Positions 50,876 to 58,581 of a stretch of 64,000 nucleotides of DNA are shown one piece after another. The stretch comes from JALZMG01 sp963739975 (GTDB taxonomy: Bacteria > Actinomycetota > Acidimicrobiia > Acidimicrobiales > Ilumatobacteraceae), in contig CAVUCK010000003.1 of the NCBI GenBank assembly GCA_963739975.1, positions 1 to 64,000 of the forward strand. The letters are read 5' to 3'. Under the pieces are notes generated by a model, which saw only the letters and a program-made list of their open reading frames with translations, did not search any database and had not been told where the DNA came from. Both the position numbers and the translations under genes were made by a program. Within the stretch, counting starts at the first letter, position 1. Each line of letters starts with the position of its first letter.

Positions 50876-51277
50876 TCAGGCGCCGGGGCCCTCGATGGCG
50901 ACGACGGTGGCGTCCCACGGGCAGAAGAACTCCGAGGTCAGCGACCCGTCCTCGACGGACGACGGCAGCCCGTCGCAGACCTCCGTCGTGAGGTCGGCGA
51001 ACTCGATCGTGGCCGGGTCGATGTGCCACGACCAGGGCTCGTTGACGCTCGGGGAGCCTCGGTCGATCTTGCCGTTGGGGATGCTCTCGATGTCCTCGCC
51101 GTCGAGCAGCCGGCGGGCGTGATCGACCAGCTCGGGCGTGGCCAGCTCGATGCGGTACGTCTCGTCGACGACCTCGATCACGGCGACCGTCGGCTCGGGC
51201 CCGGTGTCCGGCTCCTCGCGAGCGCACGCCGAACCGCCGACGACCGCAACGACCGCGACGACCACCACGCGACGCAT
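50876..51277 (-). CDS. Lipoprotein with BP74-like domain
   Basis: 133 residues. The lipoprotein signal VVVVAVVAVVGGSACARE has a lipobox-like GSAC before the modifiable Cys. The mature domain reads YRIELATPELVDHARRLLDGED, IPNGKIDRGSPSVNEPWSWHIDPATIEFADLTTEVCDGLPSSVE and EFFCPWDATVVAI, typical of BP74-type (calmodulin-binding-like) secreted domains of unknown role. ATG 51277 is 7 nt after TACGGT (51285-51290). Confidence 0.78.
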   Translation of the reverse strand: MRRVVVVAVVAVVGGSACAREEPDTGPEPTVAVIEVVDETYRIELATPELVDHARRLLDGEDIESIPNGKIDRGSPSVNEPWSWHIDPATIEFADLTTEVCDGLPSSVEDGSLTSEFFCPWDATVVAIEGPGA

Positions 51278-51284
51278 CCATCGC

Positions 51285-51290
51285 ACCGTA
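51285..51290 (-). promoter_or_regulatory. -10 box of lipoprotein gene (leaderless)
   Basis: TACGGT on the minus strand, 7 nt before ATG 51277. Confidence 0.5.
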
Positions 51291-51363
51291 CGCGTCCTCA
51301 AGCGTTTTCAGGGGTCAACAATGACCCCAAATCCTCAGGAGAACTGCCGTCGGGTCCGACCGC

Positions 51364-51369
51364 TACGTT
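51364..51369 (+). promoter_or_regulatory. -10 box of LLM gene (leaderless)
   Basis: TACGTT with 6 nt to ATG 51376. Confidence 0.5.
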
Positions 51370-51375
51370 GCCGCC

Positions 51376-52356
51376 ATGCCGAGTGACGACCCGACTGACG
51401 ACACGGTGTTCGGGGCGTTCATGCCCCAGGGGTGGAAGATGGAGCTGGCCTCGATCGACGGGGCGGCGGCGAAGTGGGATCGGGCCGTCGAGATCGCTCA
51501 GCTGGCCGAGGAGCTGGGCTACGACTCGATCTGGGTCTACGACCACTTCCACAACGTCCCCCGCCCGGCCCACGAGGCGGTGTTCGAGTGCTGGACCACG
51601 ATCGCCGCGATCAGCCAGCGCACGAGCCGCATCCGCCTCGGCCAGATGGTCGGCTGCAACAGCTACCGCAACCCCGGCGTGCTGGCCAAGATCACCTCGA
51701 CCGTGGACGTCATCTCGGGCGGCCGCCTGGACTGGGGGATCGGCGCCGGGTGGTACGAGAACGAGTACCGCGGCTTCGGGTTCGAGTTCCCGCAGCCCAA
51801 GGACCGCATCGGCATGTTGCGCGAGACCGTCGAGATCGTGAAGAGCATGTGGACGCAGCCCGAGACCACGTTCCACGGCGACTACTACAACCTGTCCCGC
51901 GCCAACTGCGACCCGAAGCCGCTGCAGGACCCGCACCCGCCGGTGTGGGTCGGCGGCGGTGGTGAGCAGCTCACGCTGCGGGTCGTCGCCCGCCACGCCG
52001 ACTGCTCGAACTGGGGCGGTCAGCCGGAGCAGTGGGCGCACAAGCGGGAGGTGCTGCAGGGCCACTGCACGGAGGTCGGGCGGGACGAGGACACGATCCG
52101 CAAGACGTGGTCGCCCGAGGTGTTCATCCGCTCCACCGAGGCGGAGGTGGAGGCGGCGGGGTCACGCAGCCTGTGGGGCGAGCCCGTCGACAGCTGGCGG
52201 GCCGGCAACCTGGTCGGCACGCCGGAGCAGGTCAGCGAGAAGATCCAGACCTACCTCGACCTGGGCTGCCGCGGCTTCATCCCCTGGTGTGCCGACTACC
52301 CCGACACCGAGACGCTGACCCTCTTCGCCCGCGAGGTCATCCCCAACTTCCGGTAG
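51376..52356 (+). CDS. LLM-class F420-dependent oxidoreductase
   Basis: 326 residues. VFGAFMPQGWKMELASIDG, YDSIWVYDHFHNVPRPAHEAVFECWT and GQMVGCNSYRNPGVLAKITSTVDVISGGRLDWGIGAGWYENEYRGFG match the actinobacterial F420-dependent LLM subfamily. C-terminal GCRGFIPWCADYPDTETL is family-typical. Redox substrate unknown. Ends at the R4 palindrome, convergent with a MaoC gene. Confidence 0.87.
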   Translation: MPSDDPTDDTVFGAFMPQGWKMELASIDGAAAKWDRAVEIAQLAEELGYDSIWVYDHFHNVPRPAHEAVFECWTTIAAISQRTSRIRLGQMVGCNSYRNPGVLAKITSTVDVISGGRLDWGIGAGWYENEYRGFGFEFPQPKDRIGMLRETVEIVKSMWTQPETTFHGDYYNLSRANCDPKPLQDPHPPVWVGGGGEQLTLRVVARHADCSNWGGQPEQWAHKREVLQGHCTEVGRDEDTIRKTWSPEVFIRSTEAEVEAAGSRSLWGEPVDSWRAGNLVGTPEQVSEKIQTYLDLGCRGFIPWCADYPDTETLTLFAREVIPNFR

Positions 52357-52365
52357 GCACGACCA

Positions 52366-52445
52366 TCGGAGGGTTCGTGCATCGAGGGTTTCCGGCGCCC
52401 CGTTCGGCACGTAAACCCTCCGGGTGCGATAGCGAAACCCTCGGA
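52366..52445. repeat. Four-unit intergenic palindrome R4
   Basis: Forward units CGGAGGGTTCG (from 52367) and TCGAGGGTTTC (52382-52392), then inverted AAACCCTCCG (52413-52422) and CGAAACCCTCGG (52433-52444), between convergent genes. Probable bidirectional terminator with alternative pairings. Confidence 0.65.
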
Positions 52446-52452
52446 TGGGCGA

Positions 52453-52923
52453 TTACTCGTAGAAGCGGAAGAGGACCTGGGCGACGCAGCTGGGTTTGGG
52501 GGCGCCGTCGACCTCGAAGCTGAACTCCATGGTCATCTGGATGCCGCCCGCCACGTCCGTGAGCTCGAGCAGCGTGGCGCCGAGGCGCAGCTTCGAACCG
52601 ACCGGCACCGGCGCCGGGAACCGGATCTTCTCGGCCCCGTAGTTCACGCCCATGGAGAACCCGCTGACCCGGTAGATCTGCGGCGACAGCATCGGGCCGA
52701 GCGACAGCGTCAGGTACCCGTGGGCGATCGGCGCCCCGAACGGCCCGGCCTTGGCCCGCTCGACGTCGACGTGGATCCACTGGTGGTCGCCGGTCGCTTC
52801 GGCGAACTGGTCGATGCGCTCCTGGGTGATCTCGACCCAGTCGCTGTAGCCGAGGTGTTGACCGATCAGCGCACGCAGCTCGTCGGTTCCGTTGATCTCG
52901 CGCGGGTCATCGGTTGATCCCAT
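52453..52923 (-). CDS. MaoC-family dehydratase
   Basis: 156 residues. DWVEITQERIDQFAEATGDHQWIHVDVERAKAGPFGAPIAHGYLTLSLG has the hydratase-2 motif (Asp and His in GDHQWIH) and GAPIAHG. SFEVDGAPKPSCVAQVLFRFY is the C-terminal strand. Resembles actinobacterial single-domain (R)-enoyl-CoA hydratases. It diverges from an acyl-CoA ligase across a long nested palindrome, so the two may be co-regulated. Confidence 0.85.
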   Translation of the reverse strand: MGSTDDPREINGTDELRALIGQHLGYSDWVEITQERIDQFAEATGDHQWIHVDVERAKAGPFGAPIAHGYLTLSLGPMLSPQIYRVSGFSMGVNYGAEKIRFPAPVPVGSKLRLGATLLELTDVAGGIQMTMEFSFEVDGAPKPSCVAQVLFRFYE

Positions 52924-52936
52924 CGAGGCTGTGAGC

Positions 52937-53082
52937 GAGCGAGCGCCAGCGAGCGAGCGGCCAGCATCGGCCTGCGTGGCCGGGGAACGCAGTGAGAGGC
53001 ATGGCCGCAGCATGGCAGACGGTCGCTGCGTTCCCCGGCCACACCAGGCGCGAGTCGGCCGCTGACTCGCTGGCGCTCGCTC
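52937..53082. repeat. Nested long palindrome in divergent promoter region
   Basis: Outer arms 52937-52953 and 53066-53082 (17 bp, perfect, GAGCGAGCGCCAGCGAG) enclose inner arms 52976-52992 and 53026-53042 (17 bp, perfect, GTGGCCGGGGAACGCAG). The structure fills most of the 204-bp gap between divergent maoC and acyl-CoA ligase genes. Possible operator or cruciform. Confidence 0.75.
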
Positions 53083-53114
53083 ACTCGCGTGCTCCCAGCA
53101 TCGACGTCGCCTGC

Positions 53115-53120
53115 TACCAA
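53115..53120 (+). promoter_or_regulatory. -10 box of acyl-CoA ligase (leaderless)
   Basis: TACCAA with 7 nt to ATG 53128. Confidence 0.4.
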
Positions 53121-53127
53121 TGACCCG

Positions 53128-54684
53128 ATGCCCGACCTGTTGACCGTCTACGCCCAGGCCCACCCGGACAAGGTCGCGGTGGTCGACGACCGCCCCGGCG
53201 CCGACGTCCGCACCGTCTCCTACGCCGAGTTCGAGGACGTCACGAACCGCCTGGCCAACGTGCTCGTCGGCTACGGCGTCGGCCCCGGCGTCAAGGTCGT
53301 CTGGTGCGGCCAGAACTCCGTCGGCGTGGCGACCCTGATCGTCGCCGCCCGCAAGCTCGGCGCCACGGCCGTCCCCCTCAACTACCGCCTCTCCGACGAC
53401 GAGGCGGCGTACGTCACCGACCACAGCGACGCCAGCCTGGTGTACGCCGACGTCGAGTTCGCTCCCCTGTTCGATCGCATCCGGTCGGCCATCCCGAAGG
53501 TCTCCGACGTGCTGGTGTTCGACGGCGCCGCGCTGGACGGGCAGACCGCCGCCGACCCGCTGATCGCTGCCGCCTCCAATGAGGTGCCGGAACTGCCGAC
53601 CGCCGACGAGGTGGCGGCCACGATGATCTACACGTCGGGCACCACCGGCAAGCCGAAGGGCGCGCTGCGCCGCAACGCCCTCGACCCGGCCCAGGTCGGC
53701 GCCATGCTGCAGTACATCGGCTACGCCCCCGACGACGTGTACCTCACGTGCGGGCCGCTGTACCACAGCGGCCCCGGGGGGTTCATGGGCATCGCCATGG
53801 CGCTCGGCCAGACCGTGGTGCTGCAGCACAAGTTCGACCCGGAGGACTGGCTGCGCCTGCTGCAGACGTATCGCGCCACGTCGACGTTCGCCGCCCCGAC
53901 GCCGATCCGGATGATCTGCAACCTGCCGGCCGAGGTCAAGGCCCGCTACGACCGTTCGTCGATGCGGGTGATGATCGCCAACGCCGCGCCGTGGAGCTAC
54001 ACCCTCAAGCAGCAGTACGTCGCCGACTTCCCACCCGACTCGCTGTTCGAGGTCTACGGCTCGACCGAGCTCGGGGTGAACACGATCCTGCGGCCGGAGG
54101 ACCAGCTGCGCAAGCCGGGCTCGTGCGGCAAGGAGGCGCCGATGGTCGAGATCCGCCTCTACGACGTCGACGGCAACGTCGTCACCGACACCGGGCCCGA
54201 CGCGACCGGCGAGCTGTTCGTCCGCAGTGCCTCGGTCTTCTCCGACTACTACAAGCAGCACGACAAGTTCGAGGAGGACCACCGCGAGGGTTTCCAGACG
54301 GTCGGGGACATCGCCTACCGGGACGACGAGGGCTTCCTCTACATCTGCGACCGCAAGAAGGACATGATCATCTCTGGCGGGATGAACATCTATCCCGCCG
54401 AGATCGAGGCCGCCCTCGAGCAGCACCCCGACGTGTACGAGGCGGCCGTGTTCGGCGTCCCCAGCGAGGAGTGGGGCGAGAGCGTGCACGCCGTCGTCGT
54501 GCGCCGCCCCGGCAGCGAGCTCGACGACGCGGCCGTCACGGAGCACGCCCGCCAGCACCTCGCCCGGTACAAGGTGCCGCGCTCGATCTCGTGGTCTGAC
54601 GAGCTGCCGAAGACGGGTTCGGGCAAGCTCCTGAAGCGCGAGCTGCGGGCGCCGTTCTGGGCCGACCGATCCGTCAACGTCTGA
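53128..54684 (+). CDS. Fatty-acid--CoA ligase family protein
   Basis: 518 residues, intact. MIYTSGTTGKPKGALRR (P-loop), YGSTELGVNTI (A5), GDIAYRDDEGFLYICDRKKDMIISGGMNIYPAEIEAALEQHPDV (A7-A8 and hinge) and PKTGSGKLLKRELR (A10 Lys). It activates fatty or other carboxylic acids to acyl-CoA. Together with the divergent MaoC it suggests an acyl-CoA route. Leaderless ATG; ends 5 bp before the R6 palindrome. Confidence 0.9.
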   Translation: MPDLLTVYAQAHPDKVAVVDDRPGADVRTVSYAEFEDVTNRLANVLVGYGVGPGVKVVWCGQNSVGVATLIVAARKLGATAVPLNYRLSDDEAAYVTDHSDASLVYADVEFAPLFDRIRSAIPKVSDVLVFDGAALDGQTAADPLIAAASNEVPELPTADEVAATMIYTSGTTGKPKGALRRNALDPAQVGAMLQYIGYAPDDVYLTCGPLYHSGPGGFMGIAMALGQTVVLQHKFDPEDWLRLLQTYRATSTFAAPTPIRMICNLPAEVKARYDRSSMRVMIANAAPWSYTLKQQYVADFPPDSLFEVYGSTELGVNTILRPEDQLRKPGSCGKEAPMVEIRLYDVDGNVVTDTGPDATGELFVRSASVFSDYYKQHDKFEEDHREGFQTVGDIAYRDDEGFLYICDRKKDMIISGGMNIYPAEIEAALEQHPDVYEAAVFGVPSEEWGESVHAVVVRRPGSELDDAAVTEHARQHLARYKVPRSISWSDELPKTGSGKLLKRELRAPFWADRSVNV

Positions 54685-54689
54685 TGCAC

Positions 54690-54739
54690 GTTTACGTCCG
54701 GATCCTGGTCGCGCGGGTAACCAGGATCCGGACGTAAAC
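54690..54739. terminator. Perfect 20-bp palindrome R6 between ligase and era
   Basis: GTTTACGTCCGGATCCTGGT (54690-54709) and its exact inverse (54720-54739) with a 10-nt loop. It lies after the ligase stop and ends 9 bp before the era start. No T-tract follows, as usual in actinobacteria. Confidence 0.75.
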
Positions 54740-54748
54740 GGGGGATTC

Positions 54749-55594
54749 GTGCGCTCTGGCTTCGTCACGTTGGTCGGGCGGCCGAACGTCGGCAAGTCGT
54801 CGCTGGTCAACGCGATCTGCGGCGAGAAGGTGTCGATCGTCTCGGACAAGCCGCAGACCACGCGCCACCGCATCCGCGGCGTGCTCACGCGGCCCGATGC
54901 CCAGCTGGTGTTCGTCGACACGCCCGGCCTACACAAGCCGGTCACGGCGCTCGGCCGGCGGGTCAACGCCACCGCCATCGACAGCGTCGGCGAGTCCGAC
55001 GACCTCGACGTCGTGGTGCTGGTGCTGGACGCCACGGCGCCGTTCGGGTCGGGTGACCGCTGGGTCGCCGGACACCTCGACCTGCCCCGGGTCGTGGTCG
55101 TCGTGAACAAGGTCGATCGGGCCCGGCGCGAGCAGGTCGTCGCCCAGCTCGGAGCAGCCGCCGAGCTCGGCGCCGAGGCCTACTTCCCGGTGTCGGCCCG
55201 GACCCGCGCCGGGCTCGACCCACTCGTCGACCACCTCGCCGCCCGCCTGCCCGAAGGCCCGTTGCTCTTCCCGGACGACGTGGTGCGCGAGGGGCCCGAC
55301 GAACAGTGGATCGCCGAGCTGGTGCGCGAGCAGCTGCTGGCCGTGACCCGCGACGAGCTGCCGTACTCGATCGCCACCCAGGTCACGGAGTGGGAGGGCA
55401 ATCGCATCACCGTCGAGATCCTCGTCGAGCGGGCGAGCCAGAAGGGGATGGTCATCGGGAAGGGCGGCCAGGTCCTCAAGCAGGTCGGTCAGGCCGCTCG
55501 CCAGCAGCTGCCGCCGGGCACGCACCTCGTGCTGAGGGTCAAGGTCGACAAGGACTGGCAACGGCGCCCCGAGCGCGTGGAGCGGTTGTACTGA
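54749..55594 (+). CDS. era: GTPase Era
   Basis: 281 residues. G1 GRPNVGKSSLVNAICG, G2 TTRHRIRG, G3 DTPGLHKP, G4 NKVD, and the C-terminal KH domain with IGKGGQVLKQVGQAARQQL. It binds 16S rRNA and supports 30S assembly; functionally linked to YbeY encoded 17 kb away. GTG 54749 follows the R6 palindrome so closely that the end of the palindrome (GTAAAC) may overlap its promoter. Its TGA overlaps the next gene start. Confidence 0.95.
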   Translation: MRSGFVTLVGRPNVGKSSLVNAICGEKVSIVSDKPQTTRHRIRGVLTRPDAQLVFVDTPGLHKPVTALGRRVNATAIDSVGESDDLDVVVLVLDATAPFGSGDRWVAGHLDLPRVVVVVNKVDRARREQVVAQLGAAAELGAEAYFPVSARTRAGLDPLVDHLAARLPEGPLLFPDDVVREGPDEQWIAELVREQLLAVTRDELPYSIATQVTEWEGNRITVEILVERASQKGMVIGKGGQVLKQVGQAARQQLPPGTHLVLRVKVDKDWQRRPERVERLY

Positions 55595-56088
55595 ACACCG
55601 ACCGGCCACTGGCGATCGTCGACATCGACGGCGTGATCGCCGACGTTCGCCACCGCCTCCACCACCTGGAGGCGCGGCCCAAGGCCTGGGGCCGCTTCTT
55701 CGCCGCTGCGGCCAACGACGGCGTGCACCCGGAAGGCATGGCGATCGTCGAGACGCTGGCCGCCGACCACGACATCGCCTTCGTGACCGGGCGCCCGGAC
55801 GACCTGCGGACGGTGACCGAGGCCTGGCTCGACGAGCACGGCTTCGCCGCGCACCAGCTGATCATGCGGCCGCGTGGTGACCGCCGGCCGGCGGCGCAGG
55901 CCAAGGTCGAGCTGATCGCCGAGCTGGCCGCCGACCGCCGCATCGGCATCGTCGTCGACGACGACCTCGGGGTCCTCGAGGCGGCGCGGACCGCTGGGTA
56001 CCCGACATTCCACGCCGACTGGGAACGTCGTGCGCCCGCGGCCGAAGCGGCCCGCCACGAGGCCCAGGACGTCGAAGGCCGCACGTGA
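55591..56088 (+). CDS. HAD-superfamily phosphatase (polynucleotide kinase 3'-phosphatase-like)
   Basis: 165 residues. AIVDIDGVIADVRHRLHHLE (motif I DxDG), FVTGRPDDLRTVTEAWL (motif II), KVELIAELAADRRIGIVVDDDLGVLEAARTAGYPTF (motifs III and IV). The RHRLHHL and WGRFF stretch resembles phage and actinobacterial PNKP phosphatase domains. No ATG/GTG/TTG fits; the frame opens with CTG 55591 overlapping the era stop as CTGA, so an unusual CTG start or a nearby error must be assumed. Confidence 0.75.
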   Translation: MNTDRPLAIVDIDGVIADVRHRLHHLEARPKAWGRFFAAAANDGVHPEGMAIVETLAADHDIAFVTGRPDDLRTVTEAWLDEHGFAAHQLIMRPRGDRRPAAQAKVELIAELAADRRIGIVVDDDLGVLEAARTAGYPTFHADWERRAPAAEAARHEAQDVEGRT

Positions 56089-56155
56089 GCGAGCGTTCGG
56101 GCCGGCCTCACACACAACGGCCCGAGTGAGCGAGCGAACAGACAGCCACGTCTGA
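56085..56155 (+). terminator. GTGAGCGAGCG-repeat hairpin at convergent ends
   Basis: GTGAGCGAGCG occurs at 56085-56095 (its GTGA contains the stop of the HAD gene) and again at 56126-56136. Between them CGGGCCG pairs with CGGCCCG. The two repeats each open a tiny ORF (14 and 9 codons, both starting V-S-E-R) joined by GTGA overlaps. Lies between convergent genes and probably terminates transcription. Confidence 0.4.
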
Positions 56156-56160
56156 GGAGC

Positions 56161-56937
56161 TCAGGTCGACGGCGTCGTCGGATCCGAGGGCGGTGGCGTC
56201 TCGACCAACGTCGACGGCACCGCCGGATCCGACACGTCGGGCGTCGTCTCGGGTTGCGAGTCATCGGGCCCGGGATCGCCGAGCAGATCCTCGTAGTCCG
56301 CCCGAGACACGGGCTGCCCGGGCTCCGTCTGCACGCCGTCGCCGCCGGGCACCGCCAACGGCTCGCCCTCCAGGCTGAACTGGACCTGTCCGATGCCCGG
56401 CCGCCGGGTCAGGGTCAGCACGATCTGGCCGATCGCCAGGCGCTGGTCGCGATCCTCGATGTCGTCGAAGGCCTCGCCGGCCAGGTCCACGGCGGCGAAC
56501 CCGGCGCCGGACTCGCGCACACTGGTGATCAGCCCGGGTTCGACGAACGTGCGCAGGCCAACGCCAGCATCGCCCGATGGCGGACCGTCCTCGAGGAGCG
56601 CCACGACCCGCGTCGCAGACGGGTCGCGGGACAGGTTGCCGACCACGACGTCGAGCTGGTTGCCACTGGCGAAGTACAGCTCGATCGGTTCGGTCGGCAC
56701 CGTGGTCGGCGGCATGCTCGTCGACGATGGGACGGGCACCGACGACTCCGGGATCGTGGTCGTCGTGGTGGTGGTCGTGGTCGAGGTGGTGGTCGTCTGG
56801 TCGAGTCCGAACAGTTCCTCGCTGTCGATGCGCTCGAACGCGCCGTCGTCACCCGTGCCGCACGCCGCGCCGAGGACGAGGCCGACGGCGAGGACGATCG
56901 CCACGACGAGCCGTCGGCGCGACGGACCCGGCGTCAT
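56161..56937 (-). CDS. GerMN-domain lipoprotein
   Basis: 258 residues. The signal RRRLVVAIVLAVGLVLGAACGTG has a lipobox (GAAC). A Thr-rich linker (nine or more Thr) follows, then a GerMN domain: PIELYFASGNQLDVVVGNLS, ALLEDGPPSGDAGVGLRTF, VDLAGEAF and QIVLTLTRRPGIGQVQFSLEGE. The tail is Pro/Asp/Thr-rich. GerMN lipoproteins such as LpqB accompany MtrB-type kinases. ATG 56937 overlaps the kinase stop (ATGA), so it is translated with the kinase. Confidence 0.85.
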   Translation of the reverse strand: MTPGPSRRRLVVAIVLAVGLVLGAACGTGDDGAFERIDSEELFGLDQTTTTSTTTTTTTTTIPESSVPVPSSTSMPPTTVPTEPIELYFASGNQLDVVVGNLSRDPSATRVVALLEDGPPSGDAGVGLRTFVEPGLITSVRESGAGFAAVDLAGEAFDDIEDRDQRLAIGQIVLTLTRRPGIGQVQFSLEGEPLAVPGGDGVQTEPGQPVSRADYEDLLGDPGPDDSQPETTPDVSDPAVPSTLVETPPPSDPTTPST

Positions 56938-58332
56938 CGGCGCGCTCCGGTCGTGGGCACACGCACCACGAACCGGGCTCCACCGCCGGGCCGGTCCTCG
57001 ACCCACGCTCCACCACCCTGCGCCGTGGCGTGCTCGGCGACGAGCGCCAGGCCGAGGCCCGTCCCGACCCGGTGGCGGGCTGCGCTGCCCCGGGCGAAGC
57101 GTTCGAAGATCCGCAACCGCTCGCCGCGGGCCACGCCCGGTCCGGCGTCTTCGACGGCGACCAGCAGGAACGGGCCATCGGTGTGCTCGACCGAGATGCG
57201 CGTCGGCCCCCCGCCGTGGTGCTGGGCGTTGTCGAGGAGGTTGGTCAGGATGCGCTCGAAGCGGAGCTTGTCGACCACCGCGCTCGAGCCTGGTGCGGGC
57301 GCCGTTGCCGGAGTGTTCCGGCACGGCGATCGGCAGGTCGCTGAACCCGCCGCGATCGGCGATCCGTCGGCACAGCGCGACGAGATCGACCTCCTCGGTG
57401 TGCACGTCGGTGGCGCCGGCGTCGATGCGCGAGAGCTCCAGGAGGTCGATCACCATCGCGTCGAACCGGCGCACCTGGCCGACGACGACGTCCAGGGCCT
57501 GCTGGGTCCGCTCGGGCAGCTCGTCGCGGCGACCGTCGATCACCTCGGTCGCCGCGGCCAGCGCGGTGATCGGCGAGCGCAGCTCGTGGCTGACGTCGGA
57601 GGCGAAGCGGGCCTCGCGCTCGATGCGGGTCTGCACGGCGTCGGCCATGTCGTTGAACGAGTCGGCCAGCCGGTCGAGATCGGGGTCACCGGCGGGGATG
57701 AGCCGCGTGCCGAGATCGCCGGCGGCGATCTCGCCGGCGGCGTCGGTGATCTTGCCCAGCGGCTGCAGCAGGCGACGGCTGGTCCACCAGCCGACGCCGG
57801 TCGCCAGCACGACGGTGATCACCGACCCGATCGCCAGCGCCAGCAGGATCGACCGCAGCGTGTCGTCGGTCGAGTCGAGCCGGAAGGCCTCGTAGTACGC
57901 CGCATCGACCTCGGCGATGTGGATGGCGACGCCGACGTAGCGATCGTCGTCGAGCGCGAAACGTTGGATCCCGGAGATGCCGGCCGTCGTCGCCTCCCGC
58001 AGCTCTTGCGGGAAGCTCTCGTCGGAGTAGCGCGTGTCGGTGGCGAACGGTAGGCCGTCGGCCAGGCGGACGGACGCGAACCCGCCCGGCTCCGTCTGGG
58101 TCGTGCGCACGAAGTTGTCGCCGAAGTCCTCGGGCCCGCCCTGGAGCAGGGTGAGGACGCGCCCGGCGTTGAGCACGGCCTGCTGGCGGGCGACCTCGGT
58201 GCGTTGCTCGAGCAGCGACGAGCGGGCGAAGGCGTAGGTGGCGATCGTCAGGGTGACCGTGGCGACCAGCGCGATCAGACCGAAGAAGAGGGTGACCTTG
58301 GTGCGCAGACGCATCTGACGGCGACGGGGCAC
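56934..58332 (-). CDS. Two-component sensor histidine kinase (frameshifted)
   Basis: About 466 residues. TM1 VTLFFGLIALVATVTLTIATYAF, an extracytoplasmic sensor (~130 residues), TM2 SILLALAIGSVITVVLATGVGWW, HAMP, and HisKA FASDVSHELRSPITALAAAT with the phospho-His. After a one-base shift near 57298 come LTNLLDNAQHHGGG (N box), VEDAGPGV (G1), IFERFARGS (F box) and GTGLGLALVAEH (G2). MtrB-like arrangement with the downstream GerMN lipoprotein. Start GTG 58332 is 6 nt after CACACT; ATG 58314 is an alternative. The response regulator gene is divergent. Confidence 0.82.
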
Positions 58333-58581
58333 GGCCAAAGTGTGGCAGGGTCGTTGCCCGACTCGATCCCGCGACGCCCACGACACGGGGGCTCAGGGGT
58401 TCACCGCTGCCGGTGAGGCACCAGGGGGAGGAAGGTACCCCACCGGGGCAGCGTGAACGATCCTCACTGTGCCCATGCCGTGTGACGGCCCGAGCCCAGC
58501 AATGCGCGATTTGTGTAACAAGTGTGAGTGAACTGGTCGGGATTACCGGGCCGGATCTCCTGGGCCAGAATGCTGCCTGGC

